DNA of 5,964 bases. It comes from DASPLH01 sp035627675. GTDB lineage: Bacteria; Acidobacteriota; Terriglobia; Terriglobales; Acidobacteriaceae. The stretch covers positions 1 to 5,964 of the forward strand of contig DASPLH010000082.1 in NCBI GenBank assembly GCA_035627675.1, written 5' to 3'. Each line of letters opens with the position of its first letter. Positions within the stretch are counted from its first letter, which is position 1. Shown here in pieces: positions 1-4,881 of the stretch. The notes beneath the pieces were generated by a model. It searched no databases, was not told the DNA's origin, and was given only the letters and a program-made list of their open reading frames with translations. The translations under genes were made by a program, and so were the position numbers.

Positions 1-1
1 C

Positions 2-397
2 ACCTCGCGCAAGATCCGCGACGGTGTGCTGCACACGGGCGACAAGGGTTTCCTGGACGCGGATGGATTCCTGCACCTGGTGGGTCGCGCCGACGACCTG
101 GTGAAGGTCTCGGGCGAGAAGGTGTATCCGTCAGAGGTCGAAACCGCGCTGGAAACGATCGAGGGCGTGGATGAAGTCGCCGTCGTTCCGTTCCCTGACG
201 AAAAGCACGGCGCGCGCCTGCACGCGTTCCTCACAACCAAGCCGGGCGCGGAAGTAAGCGAAACCAAACTCCGCAGCGCATGTCGCGAAATGCTGGAGCC
301 GCACAAGGTGCCGCGTTCGTTCTCGTTTGTCGAGCAGATGCCGCGCACCGTCACAGGCAAGACCGATAAGCGGGCGCTGGCCACCAGCGCAGTCTAG
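2..397 (+). CDS. AMP-forming acyl-CoA synthetase / ligase, C-terminal 131 residues (5' end outside window)
   Basis: Partial gene: the reading frame is open from base 2 and ends at TAG 395-397. It holds the C-terminal lid of an ANL-superfamily enzyme, which activates a carboxylic acid with ATP and loads it on CoA. Visible motifs, numbered from the first complete codon: HTGD at 11-14; the hinge region around DGFLHLVGRADDLVKVSGEK (21-40), in which the Asp/Arg-rich GRADD is typical; YPSEVE at 42-47; and the PRTVTGK motif at 114-120, whose final Lys (codon 359-361) is the adenylation lysine. The acyl-binding half is missing, so substrate cannot be assigned. Fatty or aromatic acid is plausible given the beta-oxidation genes downstream. 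The GTG at base 26 is an internal codon, not a start. A strong palindrome follows 13 bases after the stop. Confidence 0.93.
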   Translation, partial: TSRKIRDGVLHTGDKGFLDADGFLHLVGRADDLVKVSGEKVYPSEVETALETIEGVDEVAVVPFPDEKHGARLHAFLTTKPGAEVSETKLRSACREMLEPHKVPRSFSFVEQMPRTVTGKTDKRALATSAV

Positions 398-409
398 TAA
401 CTCATTTCT

Positions 410-440
410 GGCCGGGACCGGCATTCTGCCGGTCCCGGTC
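410..440 (+). terminator. Perfect GC-rich hairpin after the acyl-CoA synthetase gene, possible terminator
   Basis: Bases 412-423 pair perfectly with 427-438 (12 bp, GC-rich) around a three-base TTC loop. A G-T wobble (411/439) and a G-C pair (410/440) extend it to 14 bp. It lies 13 bases after the synthetase stop, where a terminator is expected. It is followed by a pyrimidine-rich stretch (TCTCTGTCTCTCC) rather than a clean T run, so it could instead be a 3' mRNA-stabilising hairpin or a dispersed palindromic repeat. On the minus strand the loop reads GAA, matching the loops in the 4557-4647 palindromes. Confidence 0.5.
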
Positions 441-503
441 TCTGTCTCTCCGACGAAGTTGATTGCCGGCTTCGCCGTCTTTCCCCAAAGCCGCGGAGGA
501 CAT

Positions 504-683
504 ATGACCACCGAACTTAAACTTCCAACCTGCCCTATGTGCGGATCTCGCACGCATGTCGTTCGCATGGCGGCCTCGCTGACGCCATTCGAGCGCCCCG
601 ATCGCGAGGACTTCGAGAGCGCGCACTTCTACTGCCAGGCCTGCGCACACGACTTCGTTCCTGACGTGCGGGAGGAAACGTAG
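504..683 (+). CDS. Small zinc-ribbon protein, 59 aa, function unknown
   Basis: The start is ATG 504, chosen because GGAGGA at 495-500 is an excellent Shine-Dalgarno sequence, though only three bases from the start. The frame is open upstream to about 327, but that part runs through the synthetase gene and the palindrome and looks non-coding. The protein has two CxxC knuckles, CPMC at residues 10-13 and CQAC at 44-47, separated by 30 residues. This is the pattern of a four-cysteine zinc ribbon. The second knuckle is followed by HDF, as in many small zinc-ribbon proteins. No signal peptide or membrane segment is seen. It could bind nucleic acid or be a regulatory or scaffold protein; nothing in the sequence decides. 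It is flanked by a palindrome upstream and an 8-bp repeat array that starts at its stop codon. Confidence 0.75.
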   Translation: MTTELKLPTCPMCGSRTHVVRMAASLTPFERPDREDFESAHFYCQACAHDFVPDVREET

Positions 684-746
684 TGAGTTGCTGAGGTACT
701 CAGGTACTAAGCGGCTAAACCACTGAGCCACTAAGCTGCTGAGGTG
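683..746 (+). repeat. 8-bp degenerate tandem repeat array, consensus CTNAGNNN, 7-8 units
   Basis: From 691 to 746 the sequence divides exactly into seven 8-base units with no gaps. Examples are CTGAGGTA (691-698), CTAAGCGG (707-714), CTGAGCCA (723-730) and CTGAGGTG (739-746). Six of the seven keep CTNAG; the unit at 715-722 reads CTAAA. A more diverged unit (GTGAGTTG, 683-690) would start on the last base of the zinc-ribbon stop codon. CTNAG is palindromic apart from its middle base, so the array has weak dyad symmetry throughout. Confidence 0.8.
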
Positions 747-766
747 ACAAAGTTCGTGTTCCGAAA

Positions 767-805
767 CTTCGCGTCTCCGCGACTCGTGACCGCGCGACTT
801 CGTGC
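767..805 (+). repeat. Second, weaker 8-bp periodic stretch (CTYCGYGN-like)
   Basis: Units CTTCGCGT (767-774), CTCCGCGA (775-782) and CTCGTGAC (783-790) are followed by a 7-base unit (791-797) and CTTCGTGC (798-805). The period resembles that of the preceding array, but the consensus differs and one unit is a base short. The array lies just upstream of the predicted thiolase promoter. Confidence 0.45.
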
Positions 806-811
806 CGATGA

Positions 812-841
812 TTGCCCTGTGTTTTGAGCGGCTGATATAGT
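812..841 (+). promoter_or_regulatory. Putative sigma-70-type promoter of the thiolase/beta-oxidation cluster
   Basis: TTGCCC (812-817) as a -35 and TATAGT (836-841) as a -10 are separated by 18 bases. TGA directly before the -10 (833-835) supplies an extended -10 TGn. Transcription would start near 848 and give a leader of about 64 bases before ATG 912. The call rests only on similarity to the consensus and on the position. Confidence 0.45.
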
Positions 842-911
842 CATTCGTTTGCTAGCCCGGTCCGTGGGGGACTGGGCGGTTCATCACACGCACACTCACC
901 AGCGAAGGAAC

Positions 912-2108
912 ATGCCAGATACCATTGCCATCGTCAGCGGTGTCCGCACACCCATGGCGCGCTACTGCGGCAAGCTGCGCGACTTCACCGCCCAGGAACT
1001 CGGGGCTGTGGCCGCGCAGGAAGCCATTCGGCGCGCAGGGGTCGAGCCCGGCGAGTTCGATCACGCCGTGTTCGGCAACGCGCAACAAACCAGCGGAGAC
1101 GCTCTCTACGGAGCGCGGCACGTCACGTTGAAGGCCGGACTCCCGAACGAGACGCCTGCGCTCACCGTCAACCGTCTCTGCGGCAGCGGCATGCAGGCCA
1201 TCATCACCGGCGCACAGTTGATCCAGCTGGGAGAAGCCCGCACGGTGCTCGCCGGAGGCATGGAATCCATGTCGCAAGCTCCGCACGTCATCCGCGGGAT
1301 GCGTTGGGGTGTCGGCCTCGGCGAAGGCAAGCTCGAAGACTCGCTCATGGCCGCGCTTCTCGACACGCACTGCGGCCTCTACATGGCGCAAACCGCCGAA
1401 CTCTACGCCGAGCAGCAGGGCATCACCCGCGATGCGATGGATGAGTTTGCGCTGCTGTCGCAGCGCCGCGCCGGAGAGGCACAGAAGGCTTGCCGCCTCA
1501 ACGAGGAGATTACCCCGGTCCCGCTGCGCAACCGCAAGGGCGAGCCGACGGGAGAAAACTTCGACAAGGACGATCACCTCCGTCCCGACACTACGCCCGA
1601 AGCGCTCGCGAAGCTCCGCCCCGCGTTCGGCAAAAACGGCACCGTTACCGCCGGCAACGCCAGCGGCATCGTGGACGGCGGCGCGGCCGTCGTGCTGACC
1701 TCGATGGAAGATGCCGGCACGCGCAGCCTCAAGCCGCTGGGCCGCATCGTCTCCTGGGGCATCGCCGGAGTCGATCCGAAGATCATGGGCTCCGGCCCGG
1801 TTCCTGCTTCGCGCCTGGCGTTGAAGAAGGCGGGACTCAAGCTCGAAGACATGGACCTCATCGAGGTCAACGAGGCGTTCGCCGCCCAATACCTCGCTGT
1901 CGAAAAGGAACTCGGTCTCGATCGCAACAAGACCAACGTGAACGGTGGAGCCATAGCCCTCGGCCATCCACTCGGTGCGACCGGCACGCGATTGATCGTG
2001 ACGATCCTTTACGAATTGCGCCGTCGCAACGGCCGGTATGGGCTCGCGACCGCCTGCATCGGCGGCGGACAGGGCATCGCGATGATCGTGGAAAACCTGC
2101 AACGCTGA
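912..2108 (+). CDS. Acetyl-CoA acetyltransferase / 3-ketoacyl-CoA thiolase, 398 aa
   Basis: Thiolase: it cleaves 3-ketoacyl-CoA with CoA to acetyl-CoA plus a shortened acyl-CoA, or condenses two acetyl-CoA in reverse. It is full length for the family (about 390-400 aa). All catalytic elements are present: nucleophile Cys90 in NRLCGSGM (87-94), NEAF at 320-323, His352 in GHPLGATG, and the acid/base Cys382 in CIGGGQG (382-388). YMAQTAE at 157-163 sits in the substrate loop, with Met158 at a position often Met in acetoacetyl-CoA-type thiolases. It is cytoplasmic. ATG 912 was chosen because AAGGA lies just upstream (905-909, short spacing) and the protein then begins like the family (TIAIVSGVRTP). 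An in-frame TTG at 849 would add 21 unrelated residues. The biosynthetic (AtoB/PhaA-like) and degradative (FadA-like) roles cannot be separated by eye. Confidence 0.96.
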   Translation: MPDTIAIVSGVRTPMARYCGKLRDFTAQELGAVAAQEAIRRAGVEPGEFDHAVFGNAQQTSGDALYGARHVTLKAGLPNETPALTVNRLCGSGMQAIITGAQLIQLGEARTVLAGGMESMSQAPHVIRGMRWGVGLGEGKLEDSLMAALLDTHCGLYMAQTAELYAEQQGITRDAMDEFALLSQRRAGEAQKACRLNEEITPVPLRNRKGEPTGENFDKDDHLRPDTTPEALAKLRPAFGKNGTVTAGNASGIVDGGAAVVLTSMEDAGTRSLKPLGRIVSWGIAGVDPKIMGSGPVPASRLALKKAGLKLEDMDLIEVNEAFAAQYLAVEKELGLDRNKTNVNGGAIALGHPLGATGTRLIVTILYELRRRNGRYGLATACIGGGQGIAMIVENLQR

Positions 2109-2114
2109 TTCACC

Positions 2115-2150
2115 ACGCGAAGGACACAAAGGACGCGAAGGAGCACCAGG
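2115..2150 (+). repeat. 9-bp tandem repeat, about four units (ACRCRAAGG)
   Basis: ACGCGAAGG (2115-2123), ACACAAAGG (2124-2132), ACGCGAAGG again (2133-2141) and a diverged AGCACCAGG (2142-2150) follow each other without gaps. The array begins six bases after the thiolase stop codon. Confidence 0.75.
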
Positions 2151-2167
2151 GACAAACGCTAGGTTCG

Positions 2168-2197
2168 ATCCGTGTGAATCCGTGCAAATTCGTGGTT
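2168..2197 (+). repeat. 10-bp tandem repeat, three units (ATYCGTGNNN)
   Basis: Three consecutive 10-base units are seen: ATCCGTGTGA (2168-2177), ATCCGTGCAA (2178-2187) and ATTCGTGGTT (2188-2197). It lies between the 9-bp array and the heptamer array in the same thiolase-dehydrogenase spacer. Confidence 0.65.
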
Positions 2198-2219
2198 TGG
2201 TGTTTGCAGTTGCCTTCAA

Positions 2220-2273
2220 AACTGAGAACTGAGAACCGGGAACTGAGAACTGAATTCGGAACTGAGAACTGAC
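2220..2273 (+). repeat. Heptamer array AACTGAN ending exactly at the dehydrogenase start codon
   Basis: AACTGAG occurs at 2220-2226, 2227-2233, 2241-2247 and 2260-2266. AACTGAA lies at 2248-2254, AACTGAC at 2267-2273 and a diverged AACCGGG at 2234-2240. The register is unbroken except for a 5-base insert (2255-2259). The last unit ends on the base before ATG 2274. The array therefore occupies the ribosome-binding region; its GAG at 2264-2266 is the only Shine-Dalgarno-like match at normal spacing. Confidence 0.85.
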
Positions 2274-3209
2274 ATGGAAATCAAGAGAGTGGGCGTACTC
2301 GGTTGTGGCTTGATGGGATCGGGAATCGCGCAGGTTTCCGCCATGGCTGGCTTTGACGTTGTAGTCCTCGAAGCCGATCAGAAGTTCATCGATAAAGGTT
2401 TCAGCGGCATCCAGAAGTCGCTCGGCAAGTTCGCCGAGAGGCCGGTGGAGAAGGGCGGCATCACCGCCGAGCAGCGCGATGCCGCGATTGCGCGCCTGAA
2501 AGGGACCACGAATCCCGAGGACCTCAAAGACTGCGACATCATCGTCGAGGCCATCATCGAGAACATCGACGAGAAGAAGAAGATGTTCGCCAGGCTCGAC
2601 GGCATCGTGAAGAAGGATGCGGTCTTCGCCACCAACACCTCGTCGATCTCCGTCACGGAAGTCATGACGGCAACCAATCGGCAGGACCGCTTTATCGGGC
2701 TGCACTTCTTCAACCCTGTGCCGCTGATGAAGCTCGTGGAAGTCGTGCGCACCATCGCCACCGACGAGCAGGTGTTCGAGCAGGCCTTTGCCTTCGGACA
2801 GAAGCTCGGCAAGGTGCCGGTGCGCACATCGGATAAGACCGGCTTCATCGTCAACCGTCTCCTCGTCCCCTATCTGCTGGATGCGATCCGCGCCTACGAG
2901 GAGGGCGTTGGGTCCATCGCCGACATCGACCTGGCGATGAAGCTGGGCTGCGGATATCCCATGGGGCCCTTCACGCTGCTTGATTTCGTCGGCCTGGATA
3001 CGACGTACTACATCACCCACGTGATGTTCGATGAGTTTAAGGAGCGGCGTTTCGCGTCGCCGGCGCTGCTCAAGCGCATGGTGCTGGCCGGTTGGTACGG
3101 AAAGAAAAGCGGAAAAGGTTTCTACGACTGGTCCGACCCCGAGAAGCCCGTGCCGCAGGACGCCGCCCTCCGGCAGGGCGGTGAACTTACGAAGGCACAA
3201 GGCGCATAA
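2274..3209 (+). CDS. hbd: 3-hydroxyacyl-CoA (3-hydroxybutyryl-CoA) dehydrogenase, 311 aa
   Basis: NAD(P)-dependent dehydrogenase interconverting 3-hydroxyacyl-CoA and 3-ketoacyl-CoA, one step before the thiolase encoded upstream. An N-terminal Rossmann fold is shown by GCGLMGSG at 10-17 (GxGxxG) and an acidic residue after strand 2 (VLEAD). Active-site residues are Ser123 (NTSS), His144 in HFFNP, Glu156 and Asn194 in FIVNR. The Ser, His and Asn keep a constant +6 offset from the clostridial Hbd residues 117, 138 and 188. The C-terminal dimerisation domain has GYPMGPFTLLDFVGLD (227-242) and GKGFYDW (280-286). Single-domain members are about 280-290 aa; this one carries an extra hydrophilic tail of about 25 residues. 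ATG 2274 is the first start after an in-frame TGA at 2244-2246, and no strong Shine-Dalgarno sequence precedes it. The 165-bp spacer upstream is repeat-filled. Confidence 0.95.
   Translation: MEIKRVGVLGCGLMGSGIAQVSAMAGFDVVVLEADQKFIDKGFSGIQKSLGKFAERPVEKGGITAEQRDAAIARLKGTTNPEDLKDCDIIVEAIIENIDEKKKMFARLDGIVKKDAVFATNTSSISVTEVMTATNRQDRFIGLHFFNPVPLMKLVEVVRTIATDEQVFEQAFAFGQKLGKVPVRTSDKTGFIVNRLLVPYLLDAIRAYEEGVGSIADIDLAMKLGCGYPMGPFTLLDFVGLDTTYYITHVMFDEFKERRFASPALLKRMVLAGWYGKKSGKGFYDWSDPEKPVPQDAALRQGGELTKAQGA
3161..3183 (+). other. Hairpin inside the 3' end of the dehydrogenase gene
   Basis: CCGCCCT (3163-3169) pairs with AGGGCGG (3175-3181) around a five-base loop. A G-T wobble and a C-G pair extend it to 9 bp. 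It lies within the codons for the extra C-terminal tail of the dehydrogenase, about 40 bases before the next start codon. Confidence 0.5.
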
Positions 3210-3219
3210 TGTTCGTCCA

Positions 3220-3660
3220 ATGAAGCGTCCCAATTATCTGAGCGTGCTCGGCGGCGTGCAGTGGATGCTGGCTCTCCTCTGCGTCCTGCTGGCCGCCAGC
3301 GTTCTCTACCTCGGCTACACGGCGGATGGAGACCGGGCGGATCGCGAAGAGGCAATACGCGGCATGCGGACCGGCGCGGCGCTGATTGCGTCCGGAGCGT
3401 TGCTTTACGCAGTCGCGGCGATCGGGCTGTGGCGCCGGGAGCGCTGGGGATGGTTTTTCGGCGCGACCCTGAACGTGCTGGTCGCCGGGTTCTTCCTGTA
3501 CGACGCCTACGAGGGCGGCGCAACCACGGATGCCCGCGATATCGTCCTCGCTTTGTCGCTCTGCGGCGTCGCGCTGATGTTCTTTGCGCCGCCAGCCCTG
3601 CGGCTCTTCCGGCCTTCGCTGGGACACTCAAATGCGGTAAACGCGGTTAGACACGAATAA
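3220..3660 (+). CDS. Hypothetical membrane protein, 146 aa, four predicted transmembrane helices
   Basis: I do not recognise a family. Four hydrophobic segments are visible: about residues 12-32, 52-71, 77-96 and 108-126. They suggest a small four-helix inner-membrane protein with short loops. The first loop (about 34-50) is charged (DGDRADREE), and WRRERWGW (71-78) sits between helices 2 and 3. The start is ATG 3220, ten bases after the dehydrogenase stop. The frame is open further upstream, but that part overlaps the dehydrogenase. The ribosome-binding site is weak (AAGGCG at about 3198-3203), so translation may be coupled to the upstream gene. The next gene begins 11 bases after its stop, so it is probably co-transcribed with the acyl-CoA enzymes. 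A transport, sensing or membrane-anchoring role would be a guess. Confidence 0.75.
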   Translation: MKRPNYLSVLGGVQWMLALLCVLLAASVLYLGYTADGDRADREEAIRGMRTGAALIASGALLYAVAAIGLWRRERWGWFFGATLNVLVAGFFLYDAYEGGATTDARDIVLALSLCGVALMFFAPPALRLFRPSLGHSNAVNAVRHE

Positions 3661-3671
3661 GGGAGATCCTG

Positions 3672-4475
3672 ATGGCGAGCTCTGCTATCCCGCAGTCACC
3701 GGAAAACATTCGTTACGAGAAGAAGAACCAGATCGGCTACGTGACGATTGCGCGTCCCAAGGTCCTGAACGCGCTGAATATGGCCACGATGCTGGAACTG
3801 CACTGCGTTTTCACCGGCATCAAGAACGATCCCGAGGTGCGGGTGGTTATCCTCACCGGCGAAGGCGAGAAGGCGTTCGTCGCCGGGGCCGATATCAACG
3901 AGCTCGCGAAGGTCGGCGCTGCCGAAGGGAAGGAGTACGCCTCGCGCGGACAGGCCGTGCTTGACGCCATTGAGAACTGCGGCAAGCCGGTGATCGCCTG
4001 CATCAACGGTTTTGCGCTCGGCGGCGGCTGCGAACTCGCGCTGGCGTGCACCATGCGGCTTGCCAGCGAAAACGCGAAGCTCGGGCAGCCCGAGGTGAAA
4101 CTCGGTATCATCCCCGGATACGGCGGCTCGCAACGGCTCCCGCGACTGGTAGGAAAGGGACTCGCCAGCCAGTTGCTCCTCACCGGTGAGCCGATCGGCG
4201 CCCAGGAAGCGCACCGCATCGGGCTCGTCAACGAAGTCGTCCCCCAGCCCGAACTGATCGCCCGCGCCGAAGCTCTCGCGCAGAAGATCGTCGCCAACGG
4301 CCCGCGTGCCGTGCAGTACACGCTCGAAGCCGTTAACAAGGGCATGGAGATGCCGCTGCGCGAAGCCCTCTTCCTCGAGGCATCGCTCTTCGGCGTGTGT
4401 TGCGCGACGGAAGATAAGAACGAGGGCACGAAGGCCTTCCTCGAGAAGCGACCGGCGAATTTCACGGGGAAGTAA
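3672..4475 (+). CDS. Enoyl-CoA hydratase (crotonase family), 267 aa
   Basis: Hydrates trans-2-enoyl-CoA to 3-hydroxyacyl-CoA (crotonyl-CoA to 3-hydroxybutyryl-CoA), supplying the dehydrogenase encoded upstream. Crotonase landmarks are in order: AFVAGADI at 68-75 (oxyanion-hole loop), the second oxyanion region LGGGCE at 116-121, catalytic Glu121, and catalytic Glu141 in GQPE (138-141), followed by IIPGYGGSQRL (146-156). The two Glu residues share one offset (23) relative to rat crotonase Glu144 and Glu164. Both acids being present supports true hydratase activity rather than an isomerase or hydrolase relative. Length is normal for short-chain hydratases (about 260 aa). The start is ATG 3672 with GGGAG at 3661-3665. 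It is the last gene of the cluster; a 416-bp repeat-rich spacer follows. A Crt-like (butyrate) or general beta-oxidation role cannot be separated. Confidence 0.95.
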   Translation: MASSAIPQSPENIRYEKKNQIGYVTIARPKVLNALNMATMLELHCVFTGIKNDPEVRVVILTGEGEKAFVAGADINELAKVGAAEGKEYASRGQAVLDAIENCGKPVIACINGFALGGGCELALACTMRLASENAKLGQPEVKLGIIPGYGGSQRLPRLVGKGLASQLLLTGEPIGAQEAHRIGLVNEVVPQPELIARAEALAQKIVANGPRAVQYTLEAVNKGMEMPLREALFLEASLFGVCCATEDKNEGTKAFLEKRPANFTGK

Positions 4476-4482
4476 CGAGCAA

Positions 4483-4510
4483 TCAGCAGTCAGCACTCAG
4501 CATTCAGCGC
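4483..4510 (+). repeat. Heptamer array TCAGCAN, four units, after the hydratase stop
   Basis: TCAGCAG (4483-4489), TCAGCAC (4490-4496), TCAGCAT (4497-4503) and TCAGCGC (4504-4510) are contiguous. The preceding seven bases after the stop codon, CGAGCAA, look like a diverged unit. TCAGCATTCAG (4497-4507) is the reverse complement of CTGAATGCTGA found at 4842-4852 and 4856-4866. Confidence 0.85.
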
Positions 4511-4556
4511 TTACTTCAGCTGTGGGCTTTCGGGCAATTTCATTTGTGGCGCCCGA

Positions 4557-4731
4557 GCCGAAGGCGAGGTCGCGTCTGCCCTTAGCCCAACCGGGGTCCC
4601 CAGCGAGCGAAGCTCGCTGGGGTGGGAGAGCGTCGAGCGAAGCTCGAAAGCTCTGGGTTCCATCGCACGAAAAATCTAAGCCCGAGTGCGGCGTAGCCGC
4701 GCGAGGCCTCTTCCTCGGCGGAGAACGCCGA
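4557..4731. repeat. Cluster of palindromes with C(GNA)G triloops
   Basis: Successive hairpins are: GCC-GAA-GGC (4557-4565); a perfect 11-bp stem, CCCCAGCGAGC (4598-4608) with its complement (4612-4622), loop GAA; a 6-bp stem TCGAGC/GCTCGA (4633-4638 with 4642-4647), loop GAA, extended across a small internal loop by AGAGC/GCTCT (4627-4631 with 4650-4654); GCGGC/GCCGC (4688-4692 with 4696-4700), loop GTA; and TCGGCG/CGCCGA (4715-4720 with 4726-4731), loop GAGAA. The first four share a three-base GNA loop closed by a C-G pair, a loop class known for unusually stable DNA minihairpins. No T run follows, so a simple terminator role is not supported. Confidence 0.75.
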
Positions 4732-4799
4732 TTCGACCTACCCTCCGGATCACCGACAACATCACCTCCAACTGTGATTTCAAAAGCGCCGGCCCGTGG

Positions 4800-4876
4800 C
4801 GACCGCCCACCGACGACCGCCCACCGACGACCGGCGTCCGGCTGAATGCTGACCACTGAATGCTGACCGCTGTGGT
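4800..4876 (+). repeat. 77-bp heptamer-register array, eleven units, upstream of ribH
   Basis: The sequence divides into eleven 7-base units without a gap, each starting with C. The first part alternates CGACCGC and CCACCGA (two identical 14-bp copies, 4800-4813 and 4814-4827), then CGACCGG and CGTCCGG. The second part alternates CTGAATG and CTGACCA/CTGACCG (4842-4869) and ends with CTGTGGT (4870-4876). The ribH start codon lies 15 bases further on. Confidence 0.8.
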
Positions 4877-4881
4877 AAAAC
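4873..4881 (+). promoter_or_regulatory. Possible extended -10 element of ribH (TGGTAAAAC)
   Basis: TGG followed by TAAAAC (4876-4881) resembles an extended -10 box. A convincing -35 is not seen at 16-18 bases; TGACCA at 4850-4855 is 20 bases away. Transcription would start near 4888, only a few bases before ATG 4892. This would make a nearly leaderless mRNA and would fit the lack of a clear Shine-Dalgarno sequence. Confidence 0.25.

Noticed and set aside
849..911. Upstream TTG start for the thiolase
   Set aside because: It would add 21 residues unlike the family N-terminus and would begin at the predicted transcription start. ATG 912 has a Shine-Dalgarno-like AAGGA and gives the expected length.
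3209..3223. ATG overlapping the dehydrogenase stop (TAATG) as the start of the membrane protein
   Set aside because: That frame reads only four codons before a TGA. The membrane protein's own frame starts at ATG 3220.
852..3233. 793-codon open frame on the minus strand across thiolase, spacer and dehydrogenase
   Set aside because: It lies wholly opposite two well-supported enzymes with intact catalytic motifs. Its translation is rich in Arg, His, Gly and Ala with no recognisable motif. Long antisense frames are expected in GC-rich genes where stop codons are rare on the complementary strand. Its passage through the repeat-filled spacer looks accidental.
3696..4496. Long minus-strand open frames opposite the hydratase gene
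   Set aside because: They are shadows of the crotonase gene, with low-complexity translations and no motif.
4500..4856. Open frames in the spacer between the hydratase and ribH, on both strands
   Set aside because: They are built from repeat and hairpin DNA, lack a convincing ribosome-binding site and any motif, and exist because GC-rich repeats lack stop codons.
4483..4876. MITE or insertion sequence with terminal inverted repeats
   Set aside because: The ends are heptamer arrays rather than a sharp terminal repeat, the bases flanking them (CGAGCAA and AAAACAG) show no target-site duplication, and no transposase fragment is visible. It is kept as an inverted-repeat observation only.
4800..4876. 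CRISPR-like array
   Set aside because: The units are 7 bp and contiguous, without unique spacers of 25-40 bp, and no cas gene is present.
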